Source: Comamonadaceae bacterium | GTDB lineage: Bacteria > Pseudomonadota > Gammaproteobacteria > Burkholderiales > Burkholderiaceae_C | DNA length: 9,758 bases | Direction of reading: 5' to 3' | NCBI GenBank assembly: GCA_021286965.1 | Contig: JAJTBK010000521.1 | Coordinates: 1-9,758, forward strand | The notes under the pieces: model-generated | What the model was told of the DNA's origin: nothing | Database searches by the model: none | The model's input: the letters and a program-made list of their open reading frames with translations, nothing else | Part shown: piece after piece, positions 1 to 5,668 of the stretch | Layout of the letters: the number at the start of each line of letters is the position of its first letter | Position numbering within the stretch: position 1 is the stretch's first letter | Position numbers and translations under genes: made by a program

Positions 1-150
1 TATTGCCAGCAGCGCGGCATCGATCCGCAGGACGCCACGGCGCTCATCGTCGGCGGCTTCTGCCAGGCGGTGCTGGAGGAGCTGCCCATGGAGTTCGCGC
101 TGGAAGCCAAGGCGCTGCTCGCGGTGTCGCTCGAAGGCGCGGTGGGCTGA
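1..150 (+). CDS. sufB: SufB, Fe-S cluster assembly scaffold subunit (C-terminal fragment)
   Basis: Only the last 49 residues and the TGA stop are inside the window; the gene begins upstream. The fragment starts YCQQRGID and ends with EAKALLAVSLEGAVG. This matches the C-terminal helical domain of SufB, where YCRQRGI, then GFC, then ELP(L/M)EFA, then a terminal LLA(I/V)SLE-x-x-VG tail are typical. SufB is the cytoplasmic scaffold that, with SufC and SufD, builds Fe-S clusters from sulfur delivered by SufS. The residues that carry the cluster or sulfur in the beta-helix core lie outside the window and cannot be checked. sufC follows after 83 bases occupied mainly by a repeat element. The order sufB-sufC-sufD and the conserved C-terminus make the call firm despite the short fragment. 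Confidence 0.93.
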   Translation, partial: YCQQRGIDPQDATALIVGGFCQAVLEELPMEFALEAKALLAVSLEGAVG

Positions 151-160
151 CAGCGCCGCG

Positions 161-219
161 ATTTCAAGAAAACCGGCTCCAAGCCTTACCCAGAAAGCGC
201 TAGCAGCTATCAAATTTGA
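161..219 (-). repeat. Interspersed intergenic repeat, copy A (sufB-sufC gap)
   Basis: Read on the minus strand this copy has the core AATTTGATAGCTGCTAGCGC, then TT, a variable loop, an imperfect right arm (AAGGCTT), then GGAGCC and a short T-rich tail. The same pattern occurs at 2221-2279 (plus) and 6597-6650 (minus). The left arm AGCGCTT is intact but the right arm has lost one base, so the hairpin is weaker than in the other two copies. It fills most of the sufB-sufC gap. Its AAATTTGA edge lies directly against the sufC ribosome-binding region and supplies an in-frame TTG at 216. I recall closely similar repeats scattered between genes in Comamonadaceae genomes; the function is unknown. Confidence 0.75.
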
Positions 220-220
220 A

Positions 221-225
221 AGAAG
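221..225 (+). promoter_or_regulatory. Shine-Dalgarno for sufC
   Basis: AGAAG, within the purine run GAAAGAAGAA at 218-227, lies 8 bases before the ATG at 234. It decides that start over the in-frame TTG at 216, which has only AT-rich repeat sequence in front of it and no purine-rich site. Confidence 0.6.
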
Positions 226-233
226 AACCACCC

Positions 234-1013
234 ATGACCACCCCTTCCCCCCTGCTGCAGGTGCGCGATCTGCACGTCGCCGTGGGCGAGCGCACCGTGC
301 TGCGCGGCGTCTCGTGCGACGTGCAGCCCGGCAGCCTGGCCGTGCTGATGGGCGCCAACGGCAGCGGCAAGAGCACGCTGGGCATGGCGCTGGCCGGCCA
401 CCCGCGCTACCGCGTCACCGGCGGACAGGCGCTGCTCGCAGGCCAGGACCTGCTGGCGCTGCCGGCCCACGAGCGCGCCCGCGCCGGGCTGTTCGTCTCC
501 TTCCAATCACCGCCGGACATCCCGGGCGTGAAGAACAACCTTTTCATCCGCACCGCGCTCAACGCCGTGCGCGAGGCCCGGGGCGAGGCGCCGCTGGACG
601 CCTTTGACTTCCTCACCAGCGCCAAGAGCGCCGCCAAAGACCTGGGCCTGCCCGCCGCCATGCTCGGCCGCCCGGTGAACGAGGGCTTCTCCGGCGGCGA
701 GCGCAAGCGCAACGAGCTCTTGCAGCTGACCCTGCTGCAGCCGCGCCTGGCGCTGCTCGACGAAATCGACTCCGGCATGGACGTGGACGGCGTGCGCACC
801 GTGGTCGAGCAAGTGGCCCGCCTGCGCGCAGCGGGCATGGCCTTCATCGTCATCTCGCACTACCTGCAGATGATCGAGCAGCTCGCGCCCAGCGCCGTGC
901 TGCGCCTGGACCAGGGCCGCATTGCCGAGGCCGGCGACCTGGCCCTGGCCCAGCGCATCGCCCGCACCGGCTTTGCCGCCGCCAGCGCCACCCCCACGAC
1001 GCAAGGGGCCTGA
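234..1013 (+). CDS. sufC: SufC, ABC-type ATPase of the SufBCD complex
   Basis: SufC is the cytoplasmic ATPase that binds SufB and SufD and drives the conformational change needed for cluster assembly; it is not a transporter. The protein has 259 residues, the usual family length. Visible motifs in order: Walker A GANGSGKST (40-48); Q-loop FQSP with Q91; signature FSGGE (152-156) within the SufC-typical VNEGFSGGERKRNE; Walker B LALLDEIDSGMDVDG with D176 and E177; H-loop H209 in VISHY. The DEIDSG-x-DVD wording is characteristic of SufC rather than of transporter ATPases. ATG at 234 is preferred because an AGAAG site sits 8 bases upstream and the protein then begins MTTPSPLLQVRDL, as the family does. 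The TTG at 216 would add six residues encoded partly by a repeat. sufD begins 2 bases after the stop. Confidence 0.97.
   Translation: MTTPSPLLQVRDLHVAVGERTVLRGVSCDVQPGSLAVLMGANGSGKSTLGMALAGHPRYRVTGGQALLAGQDLLALPAHERARAGLFVSFQSPPDIPGVKNNLFIRTALNAVREARGEAPLDAFDFLTSAKSAAKDLGLPAAMLGRPVNEGFSGGERKRNELLQLTLLQPRLALLDEIDSGMDVDGVRTVVEQVARLRAAGMAFIVISHYLQMIEQLAPSAVLRLDQGRIAEAGDLALAQRIARTGFAAASATPTTQGA
1003..1008 (+). promoter_or_regulatory. Shine-Dalgarno for sufD
   Basis: AAGGGG lies inside the last codons of sufC, 7 bases before the sufD ATG at 1016. With a 2-base gap between stop and start this suggests translational coupling of the two subunits. Confidence 0.6.
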
Positions 1014-1015
1014 AC

Positions 1016-2221
1016 ATGGACAGCGCACTGCAAGACCGCCAGGCCGCCCAGGCCCAGCTGCAGCAAGGCGGCTGGATCGCCCGGCGCAGCGAAGCCTTCC
1101 ACCACCTGCCCCCGCCAGCGCTGGCGCAGTGGCTACCTACCGACAGCGCCACACCCGACAGCGCGGCCCGCGAATGGCAGCTGCACATCGACAGCGGCAG
1201 CGCCGACGCCGTGCAGGTGCAGTGGCTCAATGCCTTGGACGCCCGCGACCGCACCGCGCTCTTGGCCGCCCTGCCCACCCCCGGCGCGGGCCCGGCCAAG
1301 GCGCAAGAAGCCGCACCCTTTGCCTGGGCGCACCGCGCCCTGTGCCGCCAGGGCCTGTACCTGCGCATTGCCGCGCCCGCCAGCGCGGATGCGCCCCCCG
1401 TGGTGCTGACCCTGCGCCACCAGCCGCACAGCGCCGTCAGCGCGCCCGCGCTCATCGTCGAGCTGGCGCCCGGCGCGCGCTGCCTGCTGCGCGAAGAACA
1501 CGCGGGCAGCGGCACGCACAACCTGCACAGCCACATCCGCCTGGGCGCGGGCGCGCAGCTGCAGCACCTGCGCCTGGCCACGCCCGGCAGCGGCGCGCAG
1601 TGGGCGCACCACGTGCACGCCACACTGGCGGCGCAGGCCGAGTACGCCCAGGCCCTGGTCGCCAGCGACAGCGCCTACCACCTGCAGCGCCACAGCGTGC
1701 AGCTGCAAGGCCGGGGCGCGCAGGCCCGCCAGGGCGCGCTCTTGCTGCTCGACGCCCAGCAAATCGACCAGCAAACCCACACCGACCTGCAAGCGGCGCA
1801 CAGCCACAGCGCCGTGCGCTCCCTGGTGCTGGCGCACAGCAACGCGCGCGCCGTGAGCAACGCCTACACCCGCATCGCCCCCGGCGCCGACGAGGCCCAG
1901 GTGCTGCAGCGCCTCACGGGCATTCCGCTGGACGGCGCGCCGCGCCTGATCCTGCGCCCGCACCTGGAAATCCTGCACGACCAGGTGCAGGCCGCCCACG
2001 GCGCCACCTGGGGCGCGCTGCCACCAGACGCCCTGTTCTACGCCCGCCAACGCGGCCTGGCCGAGGCCGAGGCCCGCGCCCTCATCACCCAGGGCATGGC
2101 CCGCGCCGTGCTCGAAGCCACCCTGCCAGGCAGCGACTGGCTGGGCCAGTGGCTCGACACCGGCTGGCTCGCCCAGCGCCTGGCCACGCACGCCCAGGGC
2201 GGTAATGGGAGCGCGACATGA
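1016..2221 (+). CDS. sufD: SufD, Fe-S assembly complex subunit
   Basis: SufD pairs with SufB in the SufBC2D complex and helps in iron acquisition and cluster formation. The protein has 401 residues, in the usual range. The N-terminal part (1-110) is variable and helical, the middle (about 115-310) reads as a beta-helix, and the C-terminal helical part is the best conserved: LRPHLEILHDQVQAAHGAT-WG (314-333), then LFYARQRGL (340-348), then ARALITQGMA (353-362). H328 in AHGAT corresponds to the conserved histidine of SufD at the SufB-SufD interface. The usual (Q)KTDAxQxNRNLLLS stretch before this block is not recognisable; the equivalent segment reads DEAQVLQRLTGIPLDGAP. The protein is rich in Ala, Gln and His. 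The ATG follows sufC by 2 bases with AAGGGG as ribosome-binding site. Operon position makes the assignment secure despite divergence. Confidence 0.93.
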   Translation: MDSALQDRQAAQAQLQQGGWIARRSEAFHHLPPPALAQWLPTDSATPDSAAREWQLHIDSGSADAVQVQWLNALDARDRTALLAALPTPGAGPAKAQEAAPFAWAHRALCRQGLYLRIAAPASADAPPVVLTLRHQPHSAVSAPALIVELAPGARCLLREEHAGSGTHNLHSHIRLGAGAQLQHLRLATPGSGAQWAHHVHATLAAQAEYAQALVASDSAYHLQRHSVQLQGRGAQARQGALLLLDAQQIDQQTHTDLQAAHSHSAVRSLVLAHSNARAVSNAYTRIAPGADEAQVLQRLTGIPLDGAPRLILRPHLEILHDQVQAAHGATWGALPPDALFYARQRGLAEAEARALITQGMARAVLEATLPGSDWLGQWLDTGWLAQRLATHAQGGNGSAT

Positions 2222-2279
2222 TGGCTATTGATTTGATAGCTGCTAGCGCTTATCCAGCAAGCGCTAGCGCCATTTTTTA
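2221..2279 (+). repeat. Interspersed intergenic repeat, copy B (sufD-sufS gap)
   Basis: This is the best preserved copy. It reads GATTTGATAGCTGCTAGCGC then TT, the loop ATCCAGC, AAGCGCTAGC, GCC and a T-run. It starts at the sufD stop codon and ends 25 bases before the sufS ATG. It shares the core TAGCTGCT-[A/T]-GCGCTT-loop-AAGCGCT with copies at 161-219 and 6597-6650. A weak sigma70-like pair can be read inside it: TTGATT (2228-2233), 17-base spacer, TATCCA (2251-2256). I would not call a promoter on that alone. Confidence 0.8.
2242..2278 (+). terminator. Hairpin plus T-run between sufD and sufS (possible internal terminator or attenuator)
   Basis: GCTAGCGCTT (2242-2251) pairs perfectly with AAGCGCTAGC (2259-2268) around a 7-base loop. 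Four bases later come six T residues (2273-2278). ATGGC at 2221-2225 can also pair with GCCAT at 2269-2273, closing an outer helix directly against the T-run with a bulge on the left side. The shape resembles an intrinsic terminator, but the stem is symmetric and belongs to a repeat family that also occurs without a T-run. It could reduce readthrough into sufSUT, protect mRNA ends, or do neither. Confidence 0.4.
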
Positions 2280-2288
2280 TCCATGAAC

Positions 2289-2294
2289 AGGAGG
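2289..2294 (+). promoter_or_regulatory. Shine-Dalgarno for sufS
   Basis: AGGAGG lies 10 bases before the sufS ATG at 2305. It is the strongest consensus site in the window, which fits a gene that begins after a gap instead of relying on coupling to sufD. Confidence 0.7.
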
Positions 2295-2304
2295 AATCCA
2301 CACC

Positions 2305-3546
2305 ATGGCCAGCCCCCTGCTCCCCCCTACCCTGCGCGCGCAGTTCCCCATCCTGGCGCAAACCATCCACGGCCAGCCGCTGGCCTACCTGGACAACGCG
2401 GCCACCACGCAAACACCGCTGGCCGTGCAGCAGGCGCTGCAGCAGTTTGAGCAGCACGACCGCGCCAACATCCACCGGGGCGTGCACAGCCTGAGCCAGC
2501 GCGCCACCGAGGCGTTCGACGCCGCCCGCGCCACGCTCAAAGCCTTTGTTGGCGCCGGCCAGCAGTACGAACTGGTCTTCACCAGCGGCACGACCGAGGC
2601 GCTGAACCTGGTCGCCTGGGGCCTGTGGGCTGGCGGCCCCGGCCACGCCTGGCTGCGCCCGGGCGATCGCATCATCAGCACCGCGCTGGAGCACCACGCC
2701 AACCTCGTGCCCTGGCAGCACGCCGCGCGCATGAGCGGCGCCGAGCTGGTGGTGCTGCGCCCCGATGCCGCTGGCCGCATCACCGAAGCCACGCTGGCCG
2801 CCGCCCTCACCCCCAACACCCGCGTGCTGGCGCTGACGGCCACGGCCAACGCCAGCGGCGAGCGCCCGCCCTACGAGGCCCTGCTCGCCCAGGCCCAGGC
2901 CGTGGGCGCGCTCACCGTGCTCGACGCCGCCCAGGCCGTGGCCCACGCCATGCCGGCGCTGGCCGATCTGGCGTGCGACTTCATGGCCTTCTCCGGCCAC
3001 AAGATGTACGGCCCCATGGGCACGGGCGCCCTGGTGGGGCGGCGTGCGGCGCTAGAGCGCCTCTACCCCCTGCGCCTGGGCGGCGACATGGTCGAAGACG
3101 TCAGTTGCGAGCGCGCCCTGTACGCCGGCCTGCCCGCACGCCTGGAAGGCGGCACGCCCAACGTGGGCGGCGCCGTGGGCCTGGCGGCGGCCGCCGACTT
3201 CATCACCGGCATAGGCCGCAGCCGCATCGACGCGCACATCCACCACCTGCGCGCCCAGGCCGTGGCGGGCCTGCAGGCGCTGGGCGGCGTGACGGTGCTC
3301 GCGCCCCACGCCGTGGATGCCGCGCTGGTGTCCTTCGTCGTGCAGGACGTGCACCCGCACGACATCGGCACCTTGCTCGACGAGCGCGGCATTGCCGTGC
3401 GCACCGGCCACCACTGTGCCCAGCCCCTGCACGACCACCTGGGCCTGGGGCCGACCACCCGCGCCTCCTTTGCCCTCTACAACACCCCCGACGAGGTGCA
3501 GCGCCTGCTCGACGGCGTTGCCCACGCACTGAAAGTTCTCCGATGA
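2305..3546 (+). CDS. sufS: SufS, PLP-dependent cysteine desulfurase
   Basis: SufS takes sulfur from L-cysteine, giving alanine and an enzyme persulfide passed to an acceptor for cluster assembly; group II enzymes can also act on selenocysteine. The protein has 413 residues, normal length. Visible: YLDNAATTQTP (28-38); NIHRGVHSLS (55-64); TSGTTEALNLVAW (93-105); LEHHANLVPWQ (128-138); LDAAQAVAH (206-214) with D207; the PLP lysine K233 in FSGHKMYGPMGTGAL; LEGGTPNVGG (280-289); and the catalytic persulfide Cys371 in RTGHHCAQP. A Cys inside RTGHHCAQP rather than in a long flexible loop is the SufS (group II) signature as opposed to IscS. The segment usually reading THVSNxLG is TATANASG (178-185). 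Loop 105-119 looks slightly longer than usual. The stop overlaps the sufU start by ATGA, fitting delivery of sulfur to SufU. Confidence 0.96.
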   Translation: MASPLLPPTLRAQFPILAQTIHGQPLAYLDNAATTQTPLAVQQALQQFEQHDRANIHRGVHSLSQRATEAFDAARATLKAFVGAGQQYELVFTSGTTEALNLVAWGLWAGGPGHAWLRPGDRIISTALEHHANLVPWQHAARMSGAELVVLRPDAAGRITEATLAAALTPNTRVLALTATANASGERPPYEALLAQAQAVGALTVLDAAQAVAHAMPALADLACDFMAFSGHKMYGPMGTGALVGRRAALERLYPLRLGGDMVEDVSCERALYAGLPARLEGGTPNVGGAVGLAAAADFITGIGRSRIDAHIHHLRAQAVAGLQALGGVTVLAPHAVDAALVSFVVQDVHPHDIGTLLDERGIAVRTGHHCAQPLHDHLGLGPTTRASFALYNTPDEVQRLLDGVAHALKVLR

Positions 3547-4010
3547 GCAGCGCAGAAAACGATCTTTACCAGGAAGTGGTGCTGGAGCACAAACGCGCAC
3601 CGCGCAACTTCGGCCACCTGGACGCCCCCACGCACCAGGCGCAGGGCACCAACCCCTCGTGCGGCGACCGCGTGGCCGTGGAGCTGCGCATGGACGGCAG
3701 CACCGTGCAGGACATCCGCTTTTCCGGCCAGGGCTGCGCCATCTGCATGGCCTCGACCTCGATGATGACCGAGGCCGTCAAGGGCCGCGACGTGGACGTG
3801 GCCAAGACTTTGCAGCAGCACTTTCGCGCCGTGCTCACGGGCGAGGAAGACCCCGAGCAAGCGCCGCTGGGCAAGCTCGTCAGCCTGGCGGGCGTGCGCC
3901 AGTACCCCAGCCGCATCAAGTGCGCGCTGCTGGGCTGGCACGCGCTCATGCACGCCCTTGCCGACAACGACGGCCAGGCCGTGAGCACCGAAGAAGGAGC
4001 CCAGCCATGA
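3543..4010 (+). CDS. sufU: SufU, zinc-dependent sulfur acceptor for SufS
   Basis: An IscU-fold protein of 155 residues. The three cysteines and the aspartate of the family are present: C40 and D42 in NPSCGDRV, C65 in GQGCAICMAS, and C127 in YPSRIKCALLGW. Between C65 and C127 lies the extra segment (about 95-125, containing LTGEEDPEQAPLGKL) that separates SufU from scaffold-type IscU. The IscU chaperone motif LPPVK is absent. In characterised SufU proteins, zinc held by these residues takes part in accepting persulfide from SufS, so the likely role is sulfur transfer from SufS to SufBCD in place of SufE. The start ATG overlaps the sufS stop (ATGA), and the sufT start overlaps its stop in the same way. 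An in-frame open stretch reaching far upstream inside sufS is a GC-rich shadow and not an N-terminal extension. Confidence 0.94.
   Translation: MSSAENDLYQEVVLEHKRAPRNFGHLDAPTHQAQGTNPSCGDRVAVELRMDGSTVQDIRFSGQGCAICMASTSMMTEAVKGRDVDVAKTLQQHFRAVLTGEEDPEQAPLGKLVSLAGVRQYPSRIKCALLGWHALMHALADNDGQAVSTEEGAQP
3994..3999 (+). promoter_or_regulatory. Shine-Dalgarno for sufT
   Basis: AAGGAG inside the end of sufU lies 7 bases before ATG 4007 and 10 bases before a second in-frame ATG at 4010. The spacing favours 4007, which also gives the ATGA overlap with the sufU stop. Confidence 0.6.
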
Positions 4011-4561
4011 TGCACCGCCGCGAACGCGAAGACGTGCTGGTGCGCCGCACCGTGATGGTGGAAACCGTGCCCAGCGGCCAGCCCTACGAGCTCAAGGAAG
4101 GCCAGATCGTGCAGATCACCCAGGCCCTGGGCGGCTCCTTCACCCTGGTGGCGCAGGGGCAGATGGTGCGCCTGAAGGGCCAGGACGCCGACGCCATCGG
4201 CAAAGAGCCGCCCCAGGCCATCAGCGCCCCGGCCGACCTGCACCTGGACGAGCTCGAACCCCTGGTGTGGGAGACGCTGCGCACCTGCTACGACCCGGAA
4301 ATTCCGGTCAACATCGTCGATCTGGGCCTGGTCTACAAGCTCGACTTTGAGCCGCTCGACGGCAGCGAGCAGGTGCGCGCCGTGGTCACCATGACGCTCA
4401 CCGCCCCCGGCTGCGGCATGGGCGAATCGATTGCCAACGAAGTCTGCGACAAAATCCTGGCCCTGCCGCGCGTGGGCGAGATCACCGTCAACCTGGTGTT
4501 CGACCCGCCCTGGGAGCGCTCCATGATGAGCGAAGAGGCGCAGCTGACGCTGGGGTTATGA
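4007..4561 (+). CDS. sufT: SufT, DUF59/MIP18-family Fe-S maturation protein
   Basis: SufT proteins are linked to Fe-S cluster maturation or carriage under demand; the exact biochemical step is not settled. The protein has 184 residues, the long SufT form: an N-terminal beta-rich part (about 8-70, with GSFTLVAQGQMVRLKGQDADA) and a DUF59/MIP18 domain (about 84-184). Domain motifs are YDPEIPVNIVDLGLVY (95-110), TMTLTAPGCGMG (128-139) with the conserved reactive C136, and VFDPPWERSMMSEEA (164-178). Related DUF59 proteins include PaaD, but the long N-terminus and operon position point to SufT. It is the last gene of the suf block, coupled to sufU by ATGA. No clear terminator follows; mnmH starts 36 bases later. 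Confidence 0.93.
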   Translation: MMHRREREDVLVRRTVMVETVPSGQPYELKEGQIVQITQALGGSFTLVAQGQMVRLKGQDADAIGKEPPQAISAPADLHLDELEPLVWETLRTCYDPEIPVNIVDLGLVYKLDFEPLDGSEQVRAVVTMTLTAPGCGMGESIANEVCDKILALPRVGEITVNLVFDPPWERSMMSEEAQLTLGL

Positions 4562-4582
4562 GCCGCCTCTGAGCCCGGCGTT

Positions 4583-4588
4583 TATCAT
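4583..4588 (+). promoter_or_regulatory. -10-like hexamer just before mnmH
   Basis: TATCAT matches TATAAT at five of six positions. Only 9 bases lie between it and the mnmH ATG at 4598, so a transcript started from it would have almost no leader. No convincing -35 box is visible 16-18 bases upstream (the region reads GAGCCG or TGAGCC). It may be chance, or a promoter producing a leaderless message. Confidence 0.3.
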
Positions 4589-4597
4589 CGCGCCCCC

Positions 4598-5668
4598 ATG
4601 AGCCACCGCCCCCCCTGCCGCGTCACCGACCGGCACCGCTACGACACCCTGATCGACGCCCGCACGCCTGCGGAATTTGCCATCGACCACATCCCCGGCG
4701 CCATCAACCTGCCGGTACTGAACAACGAAGAGCGCGTCATCGTCGGTACGCTGTACAAGCAGCAAGGCGCCTTTGAGGCGCGGCGCGTGGGCGGCGCCAT
4801 GGTGGCCGCCAACCTGGCGGCGCACCTGCGCGGCCCGCTGGCCGACAAGCCCGCCCACTGGCGCCCGCTGGTGTACTGCTGGCGCGGCGGGATGCGCAGC
4901 GGCTCCATGGTGCAGTGGCTGCGCCTGGTGGGCTGGGATGCACAGCAAATGCAGGGCGGCTACAAAGCCTGGCGCCGCCACGTCATCGACCAGCTCGACG
5001 CCCTGGCGCCGCAGCTGGCGCTGCGCGTACTCTGCGGCCCCACCGGCAGCGCCAAGACGCGCGTGCTGCAGGCGCTGGCCGCGCAGGGCGCGCAGGTGCT
5101 CGACCTCGAAGGATTTGCCTGCCACCGGGGCTCGGTGCTCGGCGCCCTGCCCGGCGTGGCGCAGCCGGCGCAAACCGCGTTCGAGACGCAGATCGTCGCC
5201 GCCCTCGACGCCATGGACCTGCAGCGCCCGATCTACATCGAGGCCGAAAGCGCGCGCATTGGCCGCCTGAACGTGCCCCTGGCGCTGCTGAACCGCCTGC
5301 GCGCCAGCCCCTGCATCGAGATCGAGGCCGGCACCGCCGCACGCCTGGATTTCTTGCTGCGCGACTACGCCAACCTGGGCGACGACCCGGCGCAGCTGGC
5401 GCGGCTGCTGGGCACCCTCAAGGAATTGCACGGCAGCGAGGTCATTGCCCGCTGGCAAGCCTGGGCGCACGAGCGCGCGCTGGCGCCCTTGTTTGCGGAA
5501 CTGATGGCGCTGCACTACGACCCGCTGTACCAGCGCTCGCAGAGCAAAAACCTGTTCCAGTGGGCCACGCGCCAAAGCGTCGCCACCGACGATTTAACGC
5601 CCGCCTCGGTCAACGCCCTGGCGCAGGCGCTGGCGCAACTGGCGCCAGCTGCTGCACCCAGGCCGTGA
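4598..5668 (+). CDS. mnmH: MnmH (SelU), tRNA 2-selenouridine synthase
   Basis: MnmH replaces the sulfur of 2-thiouridine at tRNA wobble position 34 with selenium from selenophosphate, through a geranylated intermediate. The protein has 356 residues against about 364 in E. coli. Domain 1 is a rhodanese fold: IDARTPAEFAIDHIPGAINL (19-38), NNEERVIVGTLYKQQG (42-57), then the catalytic loop CWRGGMRSGSM with Cys94, and GGYKAWR (120-126). Domain 2 is a P-loop region: GPTGSAKT (147-154), DLEGFACHRGS (169-179), EAESARIG (215-222) and HYDPLYQRS (306-314). The Walker A glycine before the lysine is Ala152 here. No Shine-Dalgarno precedes the ATG, and no other start nearby fits the N-terminus better. The gene follows sufT by 36 bases and its 3' end overlaps the convergent dus gene by 59 bases. 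selD is not in the window. Confidence 0.94.
   Translation: MSHRPPCRVTDRHRYDTLIDARTPAEFAIDHIPGAINLPVLNNEERVIVGTLYKQQGAFEARRVGGAMVAANLAAHLRGPLADKPAHWRPLVYCWRGGMRSGSMVQWLRLVGWDAQQMQGGYKAWRRHVIDQLDALAPQLALRVLCGPTGSAKTRVLQALAAQGAQVLDLEGFACHRGSVLGALPGVAQPAQTAFETQIVAALDAMDLQRPIYIEAESARIGRLNVPLALLNRLRASPCIEIEAGTAARLDFLLRDYANLGDDPAQLARLLGTLKELHGSEVIARWQAWAHERALAPLFAELMALHYDPLYQRSQSKNLFQWATRQSVATDDLTPASVNALAQALAQLAPAAAPRP

Noticed and set aside
216..233. TTG at 216 as the sufC start
   Set aside because: No ribosome-binding site precedes it and part of the added peptide comes from a repeat element; ATG 234 is better placed.
1133..2191. Minus-strand open frame of 352 codons opposite sufD
   Set aside because: An antisense shadow with low-complexity composition and no domain.
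922..2205. Plus-strand open frame of 427 codons overlapping sufC and sufD
   Set aside because: An Arg/Pro/Ala-rich translation typical of an out-of-frame reading of GC-rich coding DNA; sufD in another frame has the family motifs.
2228..2256. Sigma70 promoter for sufS (TTGATT, 17 bases, TATCCA)
   Set aside because: The -10 matches only three of six positions and lies inside the repeat's hairpin; too weak to list as a promoter.
2625..3542. Long upstream in-frame extension of sufU inside sufS
   Set aside because: The extension is Arg/Pro/Gly-rich shadow sequence; SufU proteins start at the ATG at 3543, which gives the ATGA overlap and normal length.
3659..4006. Upstream in-frame extension of sufT inside sufU
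   Set aside because: It has no motif content; ATG 4007 has AAGGAG at 7 bases and gives the normal SufT length.
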